Of a stretch of 64,000 nucleotides of DNA, positions 8,280 to 16,131 are shown one piece after another. The stretch lies in the NCBI RefSeq assembly GCF_018614955.1, contig NZ_JAGGNV010000060.1, positions 19,450 to 83,449 on the forward strand, given 5' to 3'. Made by a program: the position numbers and the translations under genes. The notes beneath the pieces were generated by a model. It was not told the DNA's origin. It was given only the letters and a program-made list of their open reading frames with translations, and did not search any database. Positions within the stretch are counted from its first letter, which is position 1, and every line of letters starts with the position of its first letter. The stretch is from Variovorax paradoxus. GTDB taxonomy: Bacteria; Pseudomonadota; Gammaproteobacteria; Burkholderiales; Burkholderiaceae_C.

Positions 8280-9950
8280 TCAGGGAGTCACGCTCGACGC
8301 GGCAGGTACTGCGGCCGCCGGTGTTGTTGTTGGTGTCGCAGATGGTGGAGGCACCGGGACCGTGGAATGGCTACTGGCCGAGAAGAGCAGGTTCTCCTGT
8401 TGTGGCCGGTCATGAAATCCGTCGGCCATGAGCATCGGGGACACCACCACGGGCCGCGCCTTGTATCTCATGGTGACGCGCGCCACGGGATAGTTGCCCG
8501 CCAGCTTCACGTAGCCGGTGAGATTCGGCAGCAGGTGGAATTCGGCCGGCGACACGAGTCGCTCGGTGTCCTGCCGATGCGAGAGCGTCCCTTTGCCGCC
8601 GGCAGTGCCGACCGACACGCTGGGCGCGCGTCGAAGCACCGTGTGCTCGCCCAACCCCCGGGAGAACTCCTCGGCCGTGTAGGTGTCCAGTTCGCCGATG
8701 CCGCACAGGAACGCACTGCGAAAGCAGTTGCGCAGCGTGAGCGCGTCGTCCTTGCCGTAGATGTCATTGAGCTGGGCGAGCGACTGGACGCCAGGCATGA
8801 TCCGCAGGCCCTTCTTCCGGCCCTTGGTCGCCGCATCGATGATGTAGTTGAGCTTCTCGAGCGAATCCAGTTCGTCACACACCAGGTGCATTCGGCGGCT
8901 GGCGTCTTCCGGCATGGACAGCACACTGGCGCAGGTCACGTCGACCCAGCAGGAGATCAGCGGCTTCAAGGCCTGCAGCATGTCCTCGCGCCAGGTGATC
9001 CACAGGCTTCCCTTGCCTTGGTCGAGCCAGTCCCGAAACGAGAAGTCGCCGGACGGCAGGTACTTGTGCGGCGTGATGTACTGGGTCAGCACGGTGCGGA
9101 TGCTGGCCAGCGTGTCGGGCGCGCCGTGGAAACACCCTGCCGCGGGCGTGCCGGCCAGCAGCGCCTTGAGCTCGTCGTTGCTGGCCGTGGTCAGCCAGTA
9201 GACGAGGCGTTCGGTGGTGCCCGCGCCCTGTCGCAGCAGCACCGTGAGCGTTTCGCTCACGATCGTGCGTCCCATGCTGTTCCAGGTCTCCTGCTCGGTG
9301 GAAGGGCTGCGCGGGATCAGGCTGATCGCGTACTGCTCGCAATCGAAGCTGGTGCGGATCTCGTTGAAGATGCTCCAACCCTGGCTGCGCCTGTCGAAGG
9401 GATTGAGGATCACGTCGCCCGGCTGGTAGAAGTAGCGCATGGATGCGCCATCGGGGTCCACGCAGACGATCCGGTCGCGCCGCGCCGTCGCGCTTTCGAT
9501 GTAGTCGCTGATGCACACGCTCTTGCCCGTGCCGGTCGAGCCGCCGACGAAGAACTGGGTGTTCTCCACTTCCCTGGGAATCGGGATGCCTGCGAAGCGC
9601 AGCTGGTCGCTGCCCTTGCGTGTCTGGCCGGCGAGCATTGCCTGGCTGACCATCTTCGGGCCACGCAGCCGGGAAACGAAAACCGAGCCGCCGAAGTGAT
9701 TCGCGTAACGCTTGACGCACAGGACGAAGACCAGGATACCCAGGACCAAGCCGACACTTGGCCCGATCCACAGGACGGGCAGGAACGGCGTCTCCTTGGC
9801 CGCATACCAAAGGCCCTTCGCGAAGAGCGGCGCGGGCATCCGGTAGTACAGAGCCACGTTCGCGACCCAGCCAGCGACGATGGCAGCAAACACGCCCAAC
9901 GCCAGCCATGAGCGCAGGGTGTTGTCGGGGGTGCGGTGGTTGACGAACAT
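8280..9950 (-). CDS. trwB: Type IV coupling protein (TrwB/TraD/VirD4-like)
   Basis: A 556-residue membrane ATPase. Two hydrophobic segments near 14-38 and 58-79 anchor it. Walker A is GSTGTGKS at 137-144, and the FtsK/VirD4-type core follows, with HLVCDELDSLEK as the Walker B region. It links the relaxosome to the secretion channel. The tail after about residue 530 is Pro/Ala/Thr-rich. Its ATG overlaps the stop of the upstream accessory gene (TGATG), which argues for translational coupling and excludes the longer upstream open frame. Confidence 0.93.
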   Translation of the reverse strand: MFVNHRTPDNTLRSWLALGVFAAIVAGWVANVALYYRMPAPLFAKGLWYAAKETPFLPVLWIGPSVGLVLGILVFVLCVKRYANHFGGSVFVSRLRGPKMVSQAMLAGQTRKGSDQLRFAGIPIPREVENTQFFVGGSTGTGKSVCISDYIESATARRDRIVCVDPDGASMRYFYQPGDVILNPFDRRSQGWSIFNEIRTSFDCEQYAISLIPRSPSTEQETWNSMGRTIVSETLTVLLRQGAGTTERLVYWLTTASNDELKALLAGTPAAGCFHGAPDTLASIRTVLTQYITPHKYLPSGDFSFRDWLDQGKGSLWITWREDMLQALKPLISCWVDVTCASVLSMPEDASRRMHLVCDELDSLEKLNYIIDAATKGRKKGLRIMPGVQSLAQLNDIYGKDDALTLRNCFRSAFLCGIGELDTYTAEEFSRGLGEHTVLRRAPSVSVGTAGGKGTLSHRQDTERLVSPAEFHLLPNLTGYVKLAGNYPVARVTMRYKARPVVVSPMLMADGFHDRPQQENLLFSASSHSTVPVPPPSATPTTTPAAAVPAASSVTP

Positions 9951-10303
9951 CAGCGGCCCTTGAGGAAGCTTTCGATCGCCGTGACATCCAGGACCTGGTC
10001 GGCCTGTGCGCGAATGCTGTCGCCGACCGACTTGCGAACCATCACGTACAGCCCGCACAGCACGCTCAGCAGCAGATGCGGGTCTGCCCCGCCAGGTTCG
10101 GGTGGCTGCAACCGTCCGATCGCCATGCCGATTCGCTCGAGCTCGGACCGCACGCCCTGAAGCGCATCGGTGTTGGGCCGCAAGGCATCGAAGTAGACGC
10201 GCTTGATGTGGGTGCTGAGCGCCGCGTCCTCCGAAGCGGCAAACGAGCGCTCCAGGAACGCCGCCTCGTCGTCGTTGAACCGGATCGGGACGTATCGGCC
10301 CAT
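9950..10303 (-). CDS. trwA: Relaxosome accessory protein in trwA position
   Basis: A 117-residue protein beginning MGRYVPIRFNDDEAAFLERSF. The N-terminal region looks like a ribbon-helix-helix arm followed by helices, and the C-terminal half is hydrophobic (LLLSVLCGLYVMV). R388 TrwA is a tetrameric RHH protein of similar size that binds oriT, stimulates TrwC and represses trwABC. Position, size and operon coupling to trwB fit that role, but sequence likeness to TrwA itself is only suggestive. GTAACAC heptamers upstream could be its binding sites. Confidence 0.62.
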   Translation of the reverse strand: MGRYVPIRFNDDEAAFLERSFAASEDAALSTHIKRVYFDALRPNTDALQGVRSELERIGMAIGRLQPPEPGGADPHLLLSVLCGLYVMVRKSVGDSIRAQADQVLDVTAIESFLKGR

Positions 10304-10378
10304 GTGTTACTGCCTAGACCACCGCCATCACCGGGAGCCGGCGCTTCGGAGTAACACCGGCCGAGTCGCCCGTAACAC
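10304..10378. promoter_or_regulatory. Three GTAACAC heptamers in front of trwA
   Basis: GTAACAC occurs at 10351-10357 and 10372-10378, 21 bp apart (two helical turns), and in inverted orientation (GTGTTAC) at 10304-10310, abutting the trwA start codon. The spacing suits a dimeric or tetrameric RHH repressor that binds one face of the helix. Autoregulation by the trwA-like protein is an inference. Confidence 0.45.
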
Positions 10379-10409
10379 AGCGGAATCGAGGTTTGATGCG
10401 GGTTCCCGG

Positions 10410-10440
10410 GCACCCTGTGGGTGCGTATGGTGTATCGCCC
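10410..10440 (+). other. oriT: oriT: hairpin and nic site of R388 type
   Basis: On the plus strand GCACCC (10410-10415), loop TGT and GGGTGC (10419-10424) form a perfect hairpin. It is followed directly by GTATGGTGT, then ATCGCCC. R388 oriT has the same layout: a GCACC/GGTGC hairpin, GTATTGTCT, nic, then ATAGCCC. By this alignment the nick lies between 10433 and 10434. The plus strand is cut, and the transferred strand leads rightward into the stb operon. The site lies between trwABC and stbABC exactly as in R388. Confidence 0.85.
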
Positions 10441-10502
10441 CTAGGCGAGTCGGCGAACCCATTGCCGTCCGCCAAAACACGGCCTTCGATGAGTGAAAGG
10501 GA

Positions 10503-10527
10503 CCGGTCGAGCCGGAGGATCGACCGG
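10503..10527. repeat. Perfect inverted repeat in oriT region
   Basis: CCGGTCGA (10503-10510) and TCGACCGG (10520-10527) form an 8-bp perfect inverted repeat around a 9-base loop. It lies about 70 bp from the proposed nic on the leading side. It may bind a relaxosome or host factor; nothing more can be said from sequence. Confidence 0.5.
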
Positions 10528-10553
10528 GTGCGTGACAGCAGGCCGAAGGCAAA

Positions 10554-10628
10554 GTGCGTCCAAAGTGTGTCCATTCTGTGCTCCTAACGTGTCCTGGGTG
10601 TGTCCTCGCTGTGCCCTTAGTGCATCCT
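10554..10628 (+). repeat. Seven direct repeats with 11-bp period upstream of stbA-like gene
   Basis: Copies resembling GTGTGTCCT end with CC at 10561, 10572, 10584, 10594, 10605, 10616 and 10627, giving intervals of 11, 12, 10, 11, 11 and 11 bp. R388 stbS consists of 9-bp direct repeats spaced by 2 bp upstream of stbABC and bound by StbA, so both place and period match. A good -35 box, TTGACA at 10631-10636, follows immediately, so a bound protein would cover the stb promoter. I see no convincing -10 at the ideal distance. Confidence 0.72.
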
Positions 10629-10696
10629 GTTTGACAAGACAATGTTGAAGACGTGAGGCAGAATGTAGCGTCTATTCGTACTTTCAGCCAAGTCCG

Positions 10697-11158
10697 ATGG
10701 CCGACTCGAACATTCTTGATCTGGTTCAACAGCGCGCCGAAAGCCTGGCCGCCGAAAAGTTGCGCAGCACTTCGGCAGCTATCGGCCGCCTGAAGGAGCT
10801 GATTGCCGAAGCCAACCGCCTTGGGCACGGTCACGCCGCCATCCATGCCAGGTTGCGCGCGGGCGGTCTCGACGCCAGTTGGAACAACTACCGCGCGAGC
10901 CTCGTCAGGGCGCGGAAGACACTCAGCGCAGCGAATGTGTCTCCAGCGCGATGTGGCGCAGCACGGGACAACGACGGACCTCCAAACGCTTCGAGGTCAT
11001 CACACGAGGCGGCCGCTCCCGAGCCGACTCATCACCACAGCTCCTCTCCCAGTCCCTCAGCGACCCGCGCTCTCGACGCTCTGGCGGAGGCCAAGCAACT
11101 CGCCACGCGCGACTACGCGCAGGTGGCCCGAGACCTTCACCGAAAGAACCGCAAATGA
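10697..11158 (+). CDS. stbA: StbA-like DNA-binding protein (plasmid stability)
   Basis: A 153-residue basic protein. Residues about 1-75 are helical and resemble a helix-turn-helix domain (RLKELIAEANRLGHGHAAIHARLRAGGLD). The middle, about 90-125, is Ser/Pro/His-rich and probably disordered, and a short helix ends in DLHRKNRK. In R388, StbA binds the stbS repeats and controls plasmid segregation. I assign it mainly by position downstream of a repeat array and upstream of StbB- and StbC-like genes. It overlaps stbB by ATGA. Confidence 0.6.
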   Translation: MADSNILDLVQQRAESLAAEKLRSTSAAIGRLKELIAEANRLGHGHAAIHARLRAGGLDASWNNYRASLVRARKTLSAANVSPARCGAARDNDGPPNASRSSHEAAAPEPTHHHSSSPSPSATRALDALAEAKQLATRDYAQVARDLHRKNRK

Positions 11159-11928
11159 AAATCTGTGTCCTCAATCTCTCGGGCAATGTCGGCAAGAGCA
11201 CGCTCGCCGTGCATCTGCTCGCGGCCTTCGCGCCCACCTCCCGGATCGTCAGCGTCGAATCGATCAATGCCAGCAACGTCAATGACGTGGATGCATTGGA
11301 TGTCGAGGAGCTGAGTGCGAGCCGGTTCAAGGAGATCTTCCGGGAAATCATGCTCAACGACGACGTGATTGTCGATGTGGGCGCATCGAACGTCGCGGCT
11401 TTCATGACGGAGATGACACGCTTCAAGAGTGCCGTAGGTGAATTCGATCTCGTCCTGGTGCCGACCGTCCCTGCCGACAAGCAGCAGCGCGACACGGTCG
11501 CGACGATCGGATGGCTGCACAAGCTGGGCATCGACGGCAAGCGGGTGCGGGTGCTCTTCAATCAGCACCCGAGCGAAGGTTTGGAACCGGTGGAGGTGAC
11601 GTATGCGCAGGTGGCCGGTTTTGCCGCCACGGATGGCAAGGGCAAGGCGGTGTTCGAGCCACATGCGATCGTTGCGATGAACGAGGTCTACGAGCTGACG
11701 AAGTCCAGCAGGAAGACCGTGATGGCACTCGCCCAGGACGCAACGGACTGGAAAGCCGCACGAGTGGAGGCGAAGCGAGCCGGTGACCTGGTCGCACTGG
11801 AGCGCGCGATGGCAGGGCAGATGGCGCACGACCTGGCCGTGACCGCGCAGGAAAACCTTGCGGAGGTCCATGCCCTGCTCTTCCCGGCATCTGCCCCCAC
11901 GACGGCGATCCGATCGCGGCGTGCATGA
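11155..11928 (+). CDS. stbB: StbB-like P-loop ATPase
   Basis: A 257-residue ParA/MinD-superfamily protein. It starts MKICVLNLSGNVGKSTLAVHLL, with P-loop GNVGKST at 10-16, and continues with VIVDVGASNVAAFM and LVLVPTVPADKQQRDT. In R388, StbB is an ATPase needed for conjugation and interacts with the StbA system. The ATG overlaps the stbA stop (ATGA), and its own stop overlaps stbC in the same way, indicating a tight operon. The P-loop lacks the first lysine of deviant Walker A ParA proteins, which is typical for StbB. Confidence 0.78.
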   Translation: MKICVLNLSGNVGKSTLAVHLLAAFAPTSRIVSVESINASNVNDVDALDVEELSASRFKEIFREIMLNDDVIVDVGASNVAAFMTEMTRFKSAVGEFDLVLVPTVPADKQQRDTVATIGWLHKLGIDGKRVRVLFNQHPSEGLEPVEVTYAQVAGFAATDGKGKAVFEPHAIVAMNEVYELTKSSRKTVMALAQDATDWKAARVEAKRAGDLVALERAMAGQMAHDLAVTAQENLAEVHALLFPASAPTTAIRSRRA

Positions 11929-12392
11929 ACCCGAACAGCGCCCAGCACGCGGCGCTCAGGATCCTGCTGGAGGACGTCGAGCCGCTGCTAAAGCAAGCCA
12001 ACGAACTCGCGGCAACGTTGAAGACCGTGCGCGAGGAATTGCATGCCGATCTGGAAACGCTGGGCGCGCTCGTCCAGCGGAGCGTGGACGTGCAGCCCGC
12101 GTTGCTCGAGGCCGGCCGCAAGCTCAATGGTGCTGCCGGCCGGATCGAGGCCGTGACAAGGAACGAGCGCCTGGACGCCAGCCCAGCACCAAGGACGTCC
12201 AGCGCGTGGAAGCCGCTGATCGCGGCGTCGCTGGGCAGCGCGCTGGTCTCCGCAGCGCTCGTGACCGGCGTTCTGTGGTTTGCCGGTCGCGACGTGCTGG
12301 AACAGGCGCGCATCGGGCGCGCCTTGCAACTGGCATGGTCATCGCTCGATGCCGGCACAAGATCAAAAGTCCGCGAAGTGATGGGAAAGTGA
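11925..12392 (+). CDS. stbC: StbC-like membrane protein
   Basis: A 155-residue protein. Residues about 1-75 are a probable coiled coil (LLKQANELAATLKTVREELHADL spread over heptads). A single transmembrane helix follows at about 92-114 (SLGSALVSAALVTGVLWFAG), then a short C-terminal tail. This matches the third gene of stbABC operons, whose function is unknown. Start is fixed by the ATGA overlap with stbB. Confidence 0.65.
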   Translation: MNPNSAQHAALRILLEDVEPLLKQANELAATLKTVREELHADLETLGALVQRSVDVQPALLEAGRKLNGAAGRIEAVTRNERLDASPAPRTSSAWKPLIAASLGSALVSAALVTGVLWFAGRDVLEQARIGRALQLAWSSLDAGTRSKVREVMGK

Positions 12393-12448
12393 AAGCCGGC
12401 GAGTGACAGCGAGTCGGCGTGACAAGAGCACGGCGGCCGCGGCGAGCC

Positions 12449-12586
12449 ATGGATGAAAGGATGGTCGCGCGGGTGCTGCGCAATACCGTGTCGCCGGCAC
12501 TTCCGAGCCTCGGCGACGAAGATGAGACCTTCCGCATCTCGCTCGCCGGCGCGCAGGAGAAGACCGCGCGTTTGTGCGTCGCTTAA
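12449..12586 (+). pseudogene. hipA remnant
   Basis: The frame from ATG 12449 reads VARVLRNTVSPALPSLGDED and FRISLAGAQEKTA, which is the signature region of HipA-type kinases (usual wording LRISLAGAQEKTALL). HipA proteins have about 420 residues; only about 40 survive. The frame breaks right after EKTA, where an IS256-like fragment starts, so the remainder was probably replaced by an insertion sequence. No HipB partner is seen. Confidence 0.65.
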
Positions 12587-12725
12587 TCTCTGCGTTGAGC
12601 CGATGCAGAGGGTTGGTGCTGTAGTGGACTAACCCCTCGAGCTGGATCACCTGGGTCATCAGAACTAAGCCGCTTGCTGAGCGAGTTGGGATTCGAGTTC
12701 GTTGAGTGGACGGTAGCCGACCGCC
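12570..12725 (-). mobile_element. Nested transposase scraps (IS256-like and IS3-like)
   Basis: Leftward frames encode TNPLHRLNAEIKRRTNA, a good match to the C-terminal TNPLERLNREIKRRT motif of IS256-family transposases. They are followed at about 12675-12720 by VGYRPLNELESQLAQQAA ending in a stop, like the last residues of an IS3-family integrase. Both are cut off on each side. They separate a hipA remnant from a truncated hns gene and mark a site of repeated insertion. Confidence 0.55.
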
Positions 12726-13220
12726 AAGAGTTACAAGCAACTACAAAAGCAGATCGAAAGCCTGCAGAAGCAGGCCGACAAGTTGCGAGCACAAGAAGTC
12801 GATGGCGTGGTATCTCGCATCAAGGTCGCAGTCGCGCACTATGCCGATCAGCTGGGCTTCTGCGCCGCGTCCGCAGGTAAGACGAAATCCTCGGCGAAGA
12901 AATCTGACTCTGCCACCGCCACTGCCCCCGCAAAGTACGCGGACGGCGCTGGCCGCTCCTGGAGCGGCCGCGGTCCGCGACCTGGATGGCTGCGCGAAGC
13001 ACTGGCCAACGGCAAGTCGCTGCAAGACTTCGCCTCGGGTGCGGCGTCCACGCCGACCAAGAGCGAGACCAAGTCCAAATCCAAGGCAAAAGCCAAGCGC
13101 AAGACCAAGATTCGCTACCGTGACCAAGCCGGTAACGCGTGGAGCGGCATGGGCCCGCAACCGCGTTGGCTCAAGGAAGCGGTCGCAGCGGGAACTTCAC
13201 TCGAGCAACTGGCCGCCTGA
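12717..13220 (+). pseudogene. H-NS family gene with lost start (two C-terminal domains)
   Basis: The frame reads SYKQLQKQIESLQKQADKL and ends with two H-NS DNA-binding domains (SWSGRGPRPGWLREALANG and AWSGMGPQPRWLKEAVAAG) joined by a Lys/Ser-rich linker. It is a close paralogue of the intact gene at 21528. The first residues, including the ATG, are replaced by the IS3-like scrap: a stop lies in frame at 12714 and no ATG precedes the conserved coil. A TTG at 12783 could still start a 145-residue protein lacking most of the oligomerisation helix, which might act as a dominant-negative form. Confidence 0.72.
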
Positions 13221-13285
13221 CGACGGTCACCTGGCGCTCACCAGTGATCGCCCCGCTGAGCACTCGCTGAAACAGGGCGTGGCCC

Positions 13286-13317
13286 AAAAAAAAGCCGGTG
13301 CACTCGGCACCGGCTTT
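13286..13317 (-). terminator. Rho-independent terminator of the leftward ParB-like gene
   Basis: Perfect 11-bp arms AAAGCCGGTGC (13291-13301) and GCACCGGCTTT (13307-13317) enclose a 5-base loop. On the minus strand the hairpin is followed by eight T residues (A-run 13286-13293), so it best serves leftward transcription ending at 13338. It may also stop rightward hns transcription. Confidence 0.85.
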
Positions 13318-13337
13318 GACGAGTCCCTGAGTGGAAA

Positions 13338-14447
13338 TCAATCCGCCACGTCATCCGGTACATCCGACCCTTGGTCCAAACAGCGCCGCAGCGGCGCCGG
13401 CAACCAACGCGTCCCTTCGAGTTTGGCGGCACAGTACCCGACCAAGTCCGCCTTCTTCATGCCTGCGGTGGCTTGTGTTGGATCAGCACCCGTGGCTTCC
13501 TTCACTGCCTCCAAGGCCTTCCCCTTGCTCACGCTGGCGAGATAGCGACGCGGTGTCGCCACCCACCAGTCGCTCATGTCCACGCCCAGCGCTTCGGCCA
13601 ACGCATCGCTGTGGTTCCGACCGCGTGGCCGACCCGCCACCGCATTCACGCTGCGCGCCGTGCAATAGGCCAGCAGGTCGAGCACCGTTTCCTGCGGCTG
13701 CGCCAGCAGCCAGCTGAATAGCGCAGCCGGAGTCCCCGGCAGCCGGTCGCCCCACTCCGTCTCCGCGCCACCGAGGATCACGGCTGCAGGGCTGTCCGCG
13801 TACTCGCTGGCAAGTTCCCCCAAGGCGCTGTCGCCGGTCGGGCGAACGGCTACCTTCACGATGTCGTCGCCCGTGCCGTAGAGGCCGAACACGGTTTCCG
13901 CCATCCGGTGAACCAGCGTCACCAGCGCGACGTGGGGGTTCTGCACCAGCGCAGCCTGGACCGCTGCCGTGCGGTGCGAGGTGAGGTCGCGCAGGAGCTT
14001 CTCGCTGAACTCGGGACGCGCCGTCGCCACCTGATCGCGCGGGGGCGACTCGTCACCTGCGCCGGTGTTGTCGGCGCCGGCCTTGCGATCGCTCGGCCGA
14101 ACCAGCCCCCGATCCTGAACCACCTGGCCGCGATGATCGAGTCGGATCAGCACGCCCGCGCGGAGCAACTGCTCCGGTCGCCACTGCCGCAGGTCGGCGC
14201 GTACATCCATGAGCTTCTCTTCGGCACGGTCCAGGGTCTCGCACAGTTGCTGCTCGATCGCGTCGTAGTCCTCGGCGTCCGGGTCACCTGCTTCCTGATG
14301 CTGGTCGTAGGCCTGCGAATGCGCACGCTCCTCAGCGGCAAGTCGTTCGATCACGGCTTCCTCCTCCGGCGTCGGAACACGCTCGCCCTGCCGTTCGCGA
14401 CCGTAGCTGCGCCATGCCGAGGTATCGCGGTCCAGCGAGCATTCCAC
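13338..14447 (-). CDS. ParB-like protein, C-terminal part after in-frame TGA
   Basis: This frame continues the upstream ParB-like gene without any shift: the codon between the parts is TGA, and the next codon is GTG (VECSLDRDTS). In relatives I recall this junction as GWAWVE, so one TGG-to-TGA change explains the break. The part contains an acidic/Gln-rich coil (EEEAVIERLAAEERAHSQAY) and a conserved C-terminal domain ending near WLPAPLRRCL. The GTG directly after TGA could allow reinitiation, giving a separate 370-residue protein; otherwise the gene is a pseudogene. A strong terminator follows. Confidence 0.7.
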   Translation of the reverse strand: MECSLDRDTSAWRSYGRERQGERVPTPEEEAVIERLAAEERAHSQAYDQHQEAGDPDAEDYDAIEQQLCETLDRAEEKLMDVRADLRQWRPEQLLRAGVLIRLDHRGQVVQDRGLVRPSDRKAGADNTGAGDESPPRDQVATARPEFSEKLLRDLTSHRTAAVQAALVQNPHVALVTLVHRMAETVFGLYGTGDDIVKVAVRPTGDSALGELASEYADSPAAVILGGAETEWGDRLPGTPAALFSWLLAQPQETVLDLLAYCTARSVNAVAGRPRGRNHSDALAEALGVDMSDWWVATPRRYLASVSKGKALEAVKEATGADPTQATAGMKKADLVGYCAAKLEGTRWLPAPLRRCLDQGSDVPDDVAD

Positions 14448-15422
14448 TCAAGCCCAGCCCTCCTGTTTCACCGCAGCGGCCAGGCCGCGCAGCTTCCCCA
14501 TGGCGAGGGCCTGGAGAAGTTCGGGGTTGTCGAGATAGATGCCGCTCAAGTCATCGGTCGAGGCGAACAGGTCGCGCCGCACGGTGCCGCCTTCGGCCTC
14601 ATAGGCTTCGAGCCCGACAAAGCGCGCCAGCCGGCTGTCCGCGCAGCAGGCCTCGGCCGTGACAGCGCTCTTGATGCGCCATGCGCTGCGATCGTAGACA
14701 CTGAGCCCGTCCCACACGGCCTCCTGCGTCGCCGGGTTCTCGATCAAGGCCAGCGCTTGCAGTTGATCGGGCTCGATCTCATCGGCCCGGTACATGTCGA
14801 TGAAGCGCGGCGCGAGTCGTGCGAGCTTGAGCCGGCGCTCCACCGTGAGCGTTGAGACACCGAAGCGGCCCGCCACCTGCGCGACCGTGAGCCCATCCTC
14901 GACCAGCTTGCGGAAGGCCTCCATCTCGTCGGCGGGATGCATTGCTTCGCGCCCCGAGTTCTCGGCCAGAGAGACCTCAACGCTGCGCGCATCGTCGTGG
15001 AGCCTGCACTCCACGGCTTGCGAAGCGGACCACCGCCCTTCGGTGGCCAGAAGCTGCATGGCGCGCAGGCGCCGGCCACCGGCGATCACGGCGAAGTGCC
15101 CATCGGATTGCGCGACCACGGCGAGACGCTGCAACAGACCATGCGACTCGATCAACGCGGCCAGTTCGCGGATGCCGTCCTCGTTGAAGACCCGGCGCAC
15201 ATTGGCCTCGCTGAGGACCAGCTTGTCCAAGGGCACCAGGACGTCTTGTGCCGTGGATTCGCCTGGGGCAAGGCCGGTGTGAGCCGCGTCCTCGGCCATG
15301 CCGTTGGTCACTTCGGAGGCCTTCGCCGCCGCCTTCAATCCCTTGCCGGCCTTCGCTGTCTTCGGAGCCATCGCGCCGTTGAGCTTGCGGGACACAGTGC
15401 CTTCCATAGTCGTAGCAGTCAT
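14448..15422 (-). CDS. ParB/RepB/Spo0J-family protein, N-terminal part
   Basis: A 324-residue part with a ParB N-terminal nuclease/CTPase-like domain (VPLDKLVLSEANVRRVF, then GGRRLRAMQLL, then ENSGREAMHPADEM). An HTH region follows (TVAQVAGRFGVSTLTVERRLKLARL). AAGGAACGG precedes the ATG at 15422. Large ParB-like proteins of this type are common in leading regions of broad-host plasmids and differ from the true partition ParB, which here is at 31391. The frame ends with TGA exactly where relatives have Trp. Function in transfer establishment or anti-defence is not proven. Confidence 0.78.
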   Translation of the reverse strand: MTATTMEGTVSRKLNGAMAPKTAKAGKGLKAAAKASEVTNGMAEDAAHTGLAPGESTAQDVLVPLDKLVLSEANVRRVFNEDGIRELAALIESHGLLQRLAVVAQSDGHFAVIAGGRRLRAMQLLATEGRWSASQAVECRLHDDARSVEVSLAENSGREAMHPADEMEAFRKLVEDGLTVAQVAGRFGVSTLTVERRLKLARLAPRFIDMYRADEIEPDQLQALALIENPATQEAVWDGLSVYDRSAWRIKSAVTAEACCADSRLARFVGLEAYEAEGGTVRRDLFASTDDLSGIYLDNPELLQALAMGKLRGLAAAVKQEGWA

Positions 15423-16131
15423 TTCCGTTCCTTTCGGAGTGAGTGGATGAATGGACGAAGAGCCATGCCGGATTCCTAGATTCAGAGCCCCTCGATGAAG
15501 GGTTCCGGAGCGCATCGGCCGAGCTTTCCGGGAGCTGGCCGCCGTCTTCCTGAGTTCTTCGCCCGGTGACGGCAGGCGACTGCGGGGACGGGGGAGCAAG
15601 GGGGAAGGTTTGTAAAGCGAAGCTTTATGAAAACCCCCTTGCAGGCGAAGCCGCTCCCCCGGCGCCGCGGGCGCAGAGTCACCGACAAAGGCGAAGCACT
15701 CAGGAAGACGGCAGCCTCGAGGGCCGCGGACCGGGGCGCACCGGAACCGCCGCGCGGCGAGCGCCCTCACCTGCCGCAGGCAGGTCTGATCAATGGAGGT
15801 TCGAGCGGCGAAGCCGCTGCGTCAGGGATGCGCAAGGCGGCCGCAGGCCGTCCCCGCAGGGGATGAGCGCGGATGCGCGAACCTGGAGCAGCCCGACAGC
15901 GGCGAAGCCGGTGGGACGCCCAACGAGTCATGACACTGCATCCGCATTCCCTCCGGCTGCGCCGCACGGACATGCCCGTTATCCGCTTGACTGACCAGCC
16001 GCTCCACATCGAGCGTCAAAGCAAAGCACTCGAGGAGAGCGTCGAAGGCAGTCACGAGCGAACGCTGGGCGCGAAGTCGAATCGCGAGGCTGGGGCGCGC
16101 CGCGCCGCGAAGCGGACGGCGCGCGCAGAGT
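15423..16131. other. Non-coding upstream region of the ParB-like gene
   Basis: About 700 GC-rich bases without a convincing gene. It contains GC-rich short repeats built on GCGAAGCCG, and one copy of a repeated block (see 15829). It probably holds the promoter of the leftward ParB-like gene. Confidence 0.5.
15829..15922. repeat. Leading-region repeat, copy a
   Basis: Contains GCGCGAACCTGGAGCAGC followed by CCGACAGCGGCGAAGCCGG. The core recurs at 19870 and 25655, and copies a and c also share the preceding ATGCGCAAGGCGG and GGGGATGAGCGC. Each copy is 260-450 bp upstream of a leftward gene. Confidence 0.7.

Noticed and set aside
6254..8431. Very long rightward open frame (725 codons) opposite the relaxase
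   Set aside because: It mirrors the codon pattern of trwC in a GC-rich gene, has Arg/Leu/Gly-rich composition and no family motif.
8367..9911. 514-codon rightward frame opposite trwB
   Set aside because: Antisense shadow of a clear coupling-protein gene; no motif or ribosome-binding site.
10554..10628. Short regular repeats considered as a CRISPR array
   Set aside because: The 11-bp period leaves no spacers; it fits an StbA-type operator array.
13286..13317. Hairpin considered as an attC or recombination site
   Set aside because: Perfect arms with an eight-base T-run downstream of a leftward gene are explained by a terminator.
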